From positions 1-33,633 of the forward strand of contig JAEPOJ010000035.1 of NCBI GenBank assembly GCA_017642965.1: a stretch of DNA of 33,633 nucleotides, given 5' to 3'. Below, piece after piece: positions 29,950 to 33,633 of the stretch. A program made the translations under genes and the position numbers. Below the pieces are notes generated by a model. It searched no databases. It was not told the origin of the DNA and saw only the letters and a list, made by a program, of their open reading frames with translations. The stretch comes from Phycisphaerales bacterium (GTDB lineage Bacteria > Planctomycetota > Phycisphaerae > Phycisphaerales > UBA1924). Each line of letters opens with the position of its first letter. Position 1 is the first letter of the stretch.

Positions 29950-30705
29950 TCAGGGTTGATCGCTGAGCCATTGTGACGGGAACGGCGCGATTCCAATGAT
30001 GACCTTCTTGCCCCTGGGTCGGATGGGTAGTTCGTGGCCCAAGAGGGACCAGTACTCCTGACCGAGGCGGTACTGGGCAATTCCGAATACGACCCAGTTG
30101 TTGTCTTGGTCTTGGTAGGCGCAGGGCCCGCCGGAGAAGCCGTGCATCGAGCTCGCGTTGACGTCTGGCAGCTCGACCCAGATGCATCTGGTATCGATTT
30201 CAGGCAGATCTGTCGGCGGATCGATAACGTGGCCACGGAGCGTGACCGGCTCGGGAATGCCTGACGTCAGGAAGTCGTGCTTTGCGAATTGCCCGATCGG
30301 GTAGCCGCTGATCACGATCGGTGTGCCGGGCGGGGGCACGCTGGCGCTGAGGGTGCCTGTTTGTTGGTGTTCGCAGTGCGTCTCGATCCACGCGATGTCG
30401 TCCGCGTCCGGCGCGTTGTCTGCGACGCTGCTGGCATCGAAACCGCCGATCGCGTGCACGCGGCCGCACTCTTCAGGCGTGCGGATGGGGAATCCGCGTT
30501 GGATGACGTGCAGCGCGGTGAATACGCGTTGGCCACCGGCCGGTACGCCGCTGCCGACGATGCGTGCGTGTTCGCCTTCTCTGGCATCATGAATCAACGG
30601 AACCACGGCGGGTGCCTCCGGGCGACCGCCGTGGTCCACAAGGTGCTGCCTGGTTGTGCTGCAGCCCGCGAGGATGCAGGCGGTTGCAGCGAGATATCTG
30701 ATCAT
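29950..30705 (-). CDS. Lipoprotein with trypsin-like serine protease fold
   Basis: The 251-residue protein has a lipobox LAGC ending at Cys15, so it is predicted to be lipidated and held at a membrane. The body fits the trypsin-like (S1-type) fold: His66 (FTALHVIQ), Asp102/Asp103 (DADDIAWIE) and Ser191 (GFSGGPC), spaced as a complete triad. Several Cys could form disulphides after export. It may cleave exported proteins or serve as a trimmed HtrA-like enzyme without a PDZ domain. It follows the other lipoprotein gene by 12 nt and is clearly in one unit with it. The gene pair is on the strand opposite to its neighbours and its GC content is lower. Confidence 0.75.
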   Translation of the reverse strand: MIRYLAATACILAGCSTTRQHLVDHGGRPEAPAVVPLIHDAREGEHARIVGSGVPAGGQRVFTALHVIQRGFPIRTPEECGRVHAIGGFDASSVADNAPDADDIAWIETHCEHQQTGTLSASVPPPGTPIVISGYPIGQFAKHDFLTSGIPEPVTLRGHVIDPPTDLPEIDTRCIWVELPDVNASSMHGFSGGPCAYQDQDNNWVVFGIAQYRLGQEYWSLLGHELPIRPRGKKVIIGIAPFPSQWLSDQP

Positions 30706-30717
30706 GTTGAACCGTGA

Positions 30718-31536
30718 TTACCCTTGCCAGAGAACGTTCTGATTCATCGAGAACGTAATGGTATTTTGATCGCCCGCGATAAGAATCGTAGATCCCATGT
30801 AATCCGTGACGAATACGAACGGTCCATCAAAGAAGCCCTTCATTGCGTCGGCCACTTCCTGGAATGTGCCGCTCAAGGCCAAGACCATTGCATCCGGGAC
30901 CATGTCCGAGGCGTCCCTGAGGAGGTAGTACTCGAGTTCGCCTCCACCGTTCGTATCAGGATCCGCCCAGTCAGTGCGGGTGATGATCATGAGCTTGATG
31001 TACCCGCTGGGTGTATCGTCACTGAGTTTCACGAGTGATATCGGTACATCCGCGTTGGTTCCTGGACTCCACTGGCCAAGGCCGAATCCGTTCCAGATCG
31101 CATCATGATTGTGCGCAACACCCTCTTGAGCGAGCCATTCGTTGAGGTGCGACATAAAGCGCAGCTGCTGACGCGATGGGAGCGTGTGGGGTTGGTAGTT
31201 GTTTCCCGCGGTACTATGCGTGCCGTTTGTCGTGCCGGGCTCAGCGGGCTGCCCGCTGCTTGAGGACAGGATGGTGTCGCACGGTTCAGCGTAACCGGTG
31301 CCCTCCAGGTCACACGGGATGCAGTAATCCACGCCGTCCGGGGCTTCGATCTTGAGGTAACAGTCCCCGTTGATCGTGATACGGGTCACTCGTCTCGGTG
31401 GGACTTCGACGGGTTTACCATTTGCGGGCTCAGCGATGATTGTCCCGTCCGGCTTGCGCGTGATCGTGCATGCCGTCACGAAGAGTGTTCCCGCGATCAT
31501 GACTGCCGACAGAATCCAGATAGTTATGTTTTTCAT
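30718..31536 (-). CDS. Unknown lipoprotein (272 residues)
   Basis: The N-terminus (MKNITIWILSAVMIAGTLFV then TAC) is a lipoprotein signal with lipobox VTAC, so Cys23 would carry the lipid. A short domain follows with paired cysteines (GDCYLKIEAPDGVDYCIPCD), then a Ser/Gly/Thr-rich linker (about 95-125). The C-terminal domain has RQQLRFMSHLNEWLAQEG and LVLALSGTFQEVADAMKGFF-like segments (the second quoted approximately). No family is recognised. GAAAGGA lies just before the ATG at 31536, which rules out the longer frame. It is the first gene of the pair with the trypsin-like lipoprotein and may be its substrate, inhibitor or partner. It is AT-richer than its neighbours. Confidence 0.75.
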   Translation of the reverse strand: MKNITIWILSAVMIAGTLFVTACTITRKPDGTIIAEPANGKPVEVPPRRVTRITINGDCYLKIEAPDGVDYCIPCDLEGTGYAEPCDTILSSSSGQPAEPGTTNGTHSTAGNNYQPHTLPSRQQLRFMSHLNEWLAQEGVAHNHDAIWNGFGLGQWSPGTNADVPISLVKLSDDTPSGYIKLMIITRTDWADPDTNGGGELEYYLLRDASDMVPDAMVLALSGTFQEVADAMKGFFDGPFVFVTDYMGSTILIAGDQNTITFSMNQNVLWQG

Positions 31537-31623
31537 TACTATTCCTTTCTTGTCACAGCACCACATGAAACGGTACTTATTTCAACAACTCAATACAATC
31601 ACTCTGAATGCATTCCATCACAA

Positions 31624-31789
31624 TTGCTGATTTTTCAGCAAGCCCTTGAAAGGCACGGAATTAGGTGCCTCCCGATCTTGTTCCTTGATAAATTTCGCGC
31701 CGCGATTTTGAGTCACGTCCCCCTGAACCTGTTGCTTTTATCCCGGCTGGCGCAACCCCACCATTGAGTGGGGCTTGGATCTGGTTGCG
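31624..31789. promoter_or_regulatory. Run of small inverted repeats in a divergent gap
   Basis: The 290-bp gap between the lipoprotein gene and the next dockerin gene is AT-rich. It contains TTGCTGA/TCAGCAA (31624-31641), AGGCAC/GTGCCT (31651-31670), CCCCAC/GTGGGG (31756-31773) and the flanking pair CGCAAC/GTTGCG (31751-31756 and 31784-31789). These may be operators for the two divergent genes. Confidence 0.4.
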
Positions 31790-31826
31790 TGTGGTACGCT
31801 GTGGGTGAACCTGAAGGAGGTGGCTC

Positions 31827-33350
31827 ATGGATGCTCGCACGTTGACGACCTTGTATGCACTGACCTGCGGCGTTGCTTTGGCGGGCGCGGGCTGGCCGAC
31901 CAGCACGGGCGATCCGTTGTATGTCGGCGAACTGAACAACGCGTTTGATGAGCGGGCGGCGATTGCCGGGGCGGAGGACGGTTCGGTGTGGCTCGCGTGG
32001 CAGAACAACTATTGTGTCGGGGATGTGCTGCTCCAGCGGGTGAGGATGGACGGTGGGTTGCTGTCGCCGGATGGGCTTGCGATTCAGGAGGACCCGACGT
32101 GCGGGTTCCATCTGCCGCCGCTGCTGATCCCGTTGGGCGAGGGTGTGATCGCGTCGCGAGCGAGCTCAGCGCTGCAGACGACGCCGGTTCAACGGTTTGA
32201 TGCGGGCGGTGGGCCGGTGTGGTCGCCGGCGTATTCCACGAGCGGGAGCGAGTGGCTGAGCGGAGGGTCGCTGCTGAGCAACGGCGACGTGCTGATCGTG
32301 GCGCAGGACGGGGGTGATCTGCACCTTGAGCGACTTACGCCTGAGGGTGTTCGTGTCTGGGATGCGCCGAGCATCATCGGGTCCGAGGCGGGGTCGAACT
32401 TCCGGCTGCTGGACATCGCGCCGCAGCCCGACGGGGGCGCGGTGCTGGTGTGGGATGCGCACCTGGCGTACACGAAGCTGATCCGCGCGATGCGGATCAA
32501 CGCGGACGGCTCGCCCGCGTGGGCGGCGCCGGTGCGGATGACGGACGTGAACCCGAACACGACGAGCTCGCGTCACACGCGTCCGAGCGTGATCCCGGAC
32601 GGGACGGGCGGGGCGCTGGTGTTCTTTGCGCGTGGCTTTGAGTCGGGGACCACGCCCGCGCCGCTGCTGATGCAGCGGATCGGTGCGGATGGGTCGCTGG
32701 GGTTCTCGCTGGATGCGACGCGTGTGTCGCTGGGAAGCGATCGCCAGTTCGACCCGATCGCGTTTTTGGACGAGGTGAGCGGCGACGCGGTGGTGGTCTG
32801 GCGTGATGGTTTGCTTGATGGGCAGCGCGTGCGTGCGCAGCGGATCGGTATCGATGGGCAGCGCCGGTGGGGCGATGAGGGGATCGATATCGGGGCGATC
32901 GATCAGTCCGCGGGGAGCTTCGATGCGGTCTGGTCTGGCGGGCTGCTGCGGGTGGTGATCGGCGGCAGCGACGGCATCTCGGTCTCGCGCTTCGATCGCG
33001 ACGGGAACGCGGTGGGATCGGCGATCGTCGTCGCGGACGAGATGCCCTCGAGCTTCGCGAAGATCGCGCCCTCGGGCGGGGGGAGCGTGGTCGCGTGGCA
33101 GGTCGATGTGCCCGGCACGCTCGATGACGAGCTGGTCGCGGTGCGGATCAACTCGATGGGGATCCTGGGCCCGGAGGGGTGCAGCGGGGCGGACCTTCTG
33201 CCGGACGGTCGCCATGATTTCTTCGATGTGTCCGCGTTCCTGTCGCGATTCGCGGCGCAGGAGCCGGCGGCGGATCAGAACGGCGACGGGGTGTTTGATT
33301 TCTTCGATGCTTCGGCGTTTTTGAGCACGTTCGCTGGTGGGTGTCCGTAA
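31827..33350 (+). CDS. Secreted beta-propeller-like protein with Gly-Cys dockerin
   Basis: The 507-residue protein has a signal peptide (LTTLYALTCGVALAGAG) and a body of about 430 residues with repeated strands ending in WLAWQN, VLVWDAH, VVVWRDG and VVAWQVD, evenly spaced, as in a beta-propeller. QRIGADGSLGF and AQRIGIDGQRRWG are repeated inner units. The end is a dockerin pair with Gly-Cys-Pro close (DGRHDFFDVSAFLSRFAAQ, then DQNGDGVFDFFDASAFLST). The first calcium loop has lost some Asp/Asn residues (LLPDGRHDFFD), so it may bind one ion less. AAGGAGG lies 7 nt before the ATG, the best ribosome site in the region. The function is probably extracellular binding. Codons are strongly G-ending. 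Confidence 0.87.
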   Translation: MDARTLTTLYALTCGVALAGAGWPTSTGDPLYVGELNNAFDERAAIAGAEDGSVWLAWQNNYCVGDVLLQRVRMDGGLLSPDGLAIQEDPTCGFHLPPLLIPLGEGVIASRASSALQTTPVQRFDAGGGPVWSPAYSTSGSEWLSGGSLLSNGDVLIVAQDGGDLHLERLTPEGVRVWDAPSIIGSEAGSNFRLLDIAPQPDGGAVLVWDAHLAYTKLIRAMRINADGSPAWAAPVRMTDVNPNTTSSRHTRPSVIPDGTGGALVFFARGFESGTTPAPLLMQRIGADGSLGFSLDATRVSLGSDRQFDPIAFLDEVSGDAVVVWRDGLLDGQRVRAQRIGIDGQRRWGDEGIDIGAIDQSAGSFDAVWSGGLLRVVIGGSDGISVSRFDRDGNAVGSAIVVADEMPSSFAKIAPSGGGSVVAWQVDVPGTLDDELVAVRINSMGILGPEGCSGADLLPDGRHDFFDVSAFLSRFAAQEPAADQNGDGVFDFFDASAFLSTFAGGCP

Positions 33351-33362
33351 GCTCATTTCCGC

Positions 33363-33391
33363 TTGAAAGAATATATCAGCTTTGTTATGTT
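33363..33391 (+). promoter_or_regulatory. Sigma70-like promoter for the gene at the window end
   Basis: TTGAAA (33363-33368), a 17-nt spacer and TATGTT (33386-33391) form a strong match in a locally AT-rich patch. The predicted start is near 33398, giving a leader of about 90 nt. Confidence 0.6.
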
Positions 33392-33489
33392 GTCTCCTGG
33401 CCGCGCGTTTCACACCGATCCGGGGGACAGCTTGTGATGCACAGGGATGAGCAGCGTACATCGTCAGAGTGTGCAGGGACGCGGGCCGC

Positions 33490-33633
33490 ATGAGCGACGC
33501 GCCCGAGCCAACCAACCAACCGACCGTACCGATCAGGGAGACGGGTGACTGGCATTTCGACCCCAAGACGGACCCAAAGTGGGATGACCCGAAGATCAAA
33601 CGCTGGCGGGTGCCCATCTCTGAGTATCCGCGG
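33490..33633 (+). CDS. Partial unknown gene cut by the window end
   Basis: There are 48 codons from an ATG, open to the window edge: MSDAPEPTNQPTVPIRETG, then DWHFDPKTDPKWDDPKIKRW. The start is soluble and rich in Pro, Asp and Trp, with no signal peptide. AGGGA lies about 11 nt upstream; an in-frame GTG at 33469 is the only other start after the nearest stop. The family is not recognised from this part. The good promoter upstream supports it as a real gene. Confidence 0.6.
   Translation, partial: MSDAPEPTNQPTVPIRETGDWHFDPKTDPKWDDPKIKRWRVPISEYPR

Noticed and set aside
1..33633. tRNA, rRNA and CRISPR arrays
   Set aside because: No cloverleaf with a GTTCGANTC loop, no rRNA segments and no regularly spaced direct repeats were found by reading.

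Overview
The window looks like a high-GC chromosome segment from a planctomycete of class Phycisphaerae (probably Phycisphaerales). The strongest signs are four secreted proteins ending in a dockerin-like calcium-binding tail, three of them closing on Gly-Cys, a PEP-CTERM-like tail, a prepilin-type protein, and a signalling operon rich in HDOD domains. No rRNA, tRNA or CRISPR array was seen. This placement comes from family knowledge, not from a search.

Layout. 1-2260: an NAD(P)-binding protein and a PEP-CTERM-like exported protein set among composite hairpin repeats. 2261-4511 (minus): an NfeD-like/flotillin membrane operon with its own terminator. 4690-8807 (minus): a three-gene signalling operon (HTH-receiver regulator, HDOD histidine kinase, degenerate receiver-GAF protein), also ended by a clear terminator. 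8940-10117 (minus): tsaB and an arfB-like release factor with overlapping ends. 10202-12756 (plus): an HU-family protein behind a good sigma70-type promoter and a long leader, then a receiver-HDOD protein. 12760-14298 (minus): a DEAD-box helicase.

14.3-21.9 kb is an accessory stretch in which nearly every gene is separated by related repeats lying in the same orientation. It holds a dockerin beta-propeller, two small unknown genes, an orphan half-dockerin, a chimeric glycosyltransferase, a metallopeptidase and an orphan DNA methyltransferase. 22.8-33.6 kb carries a palindrome pair, a membrane protein/pseudopilin pair, three more dockerin proteins (FG-GAP/UnbV, subtilase, beta-propeller), YggU and STAS proteins, a lipoprotein pair that includes a trypsin-like protease, and the start of a further gene.

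Three points stand out. (1) Strand composition switches from C-rich to G-rich inside one gene near 11.8 kb, and gene directions diverge close by; this is the signature of a replication origin or an inversion joint. (2) Five genes without a Shine-Dalgarno each have a -10-like hexamer ending 6-7 nt before the ATG, which suggests leaderless transcripts. (3) Several families of GGGTGCC/GGCACCC-flanked hairpins and a CGCAGAG-type repeat punctuate the accessory region, and one of them cuts a dockerin gene in half.
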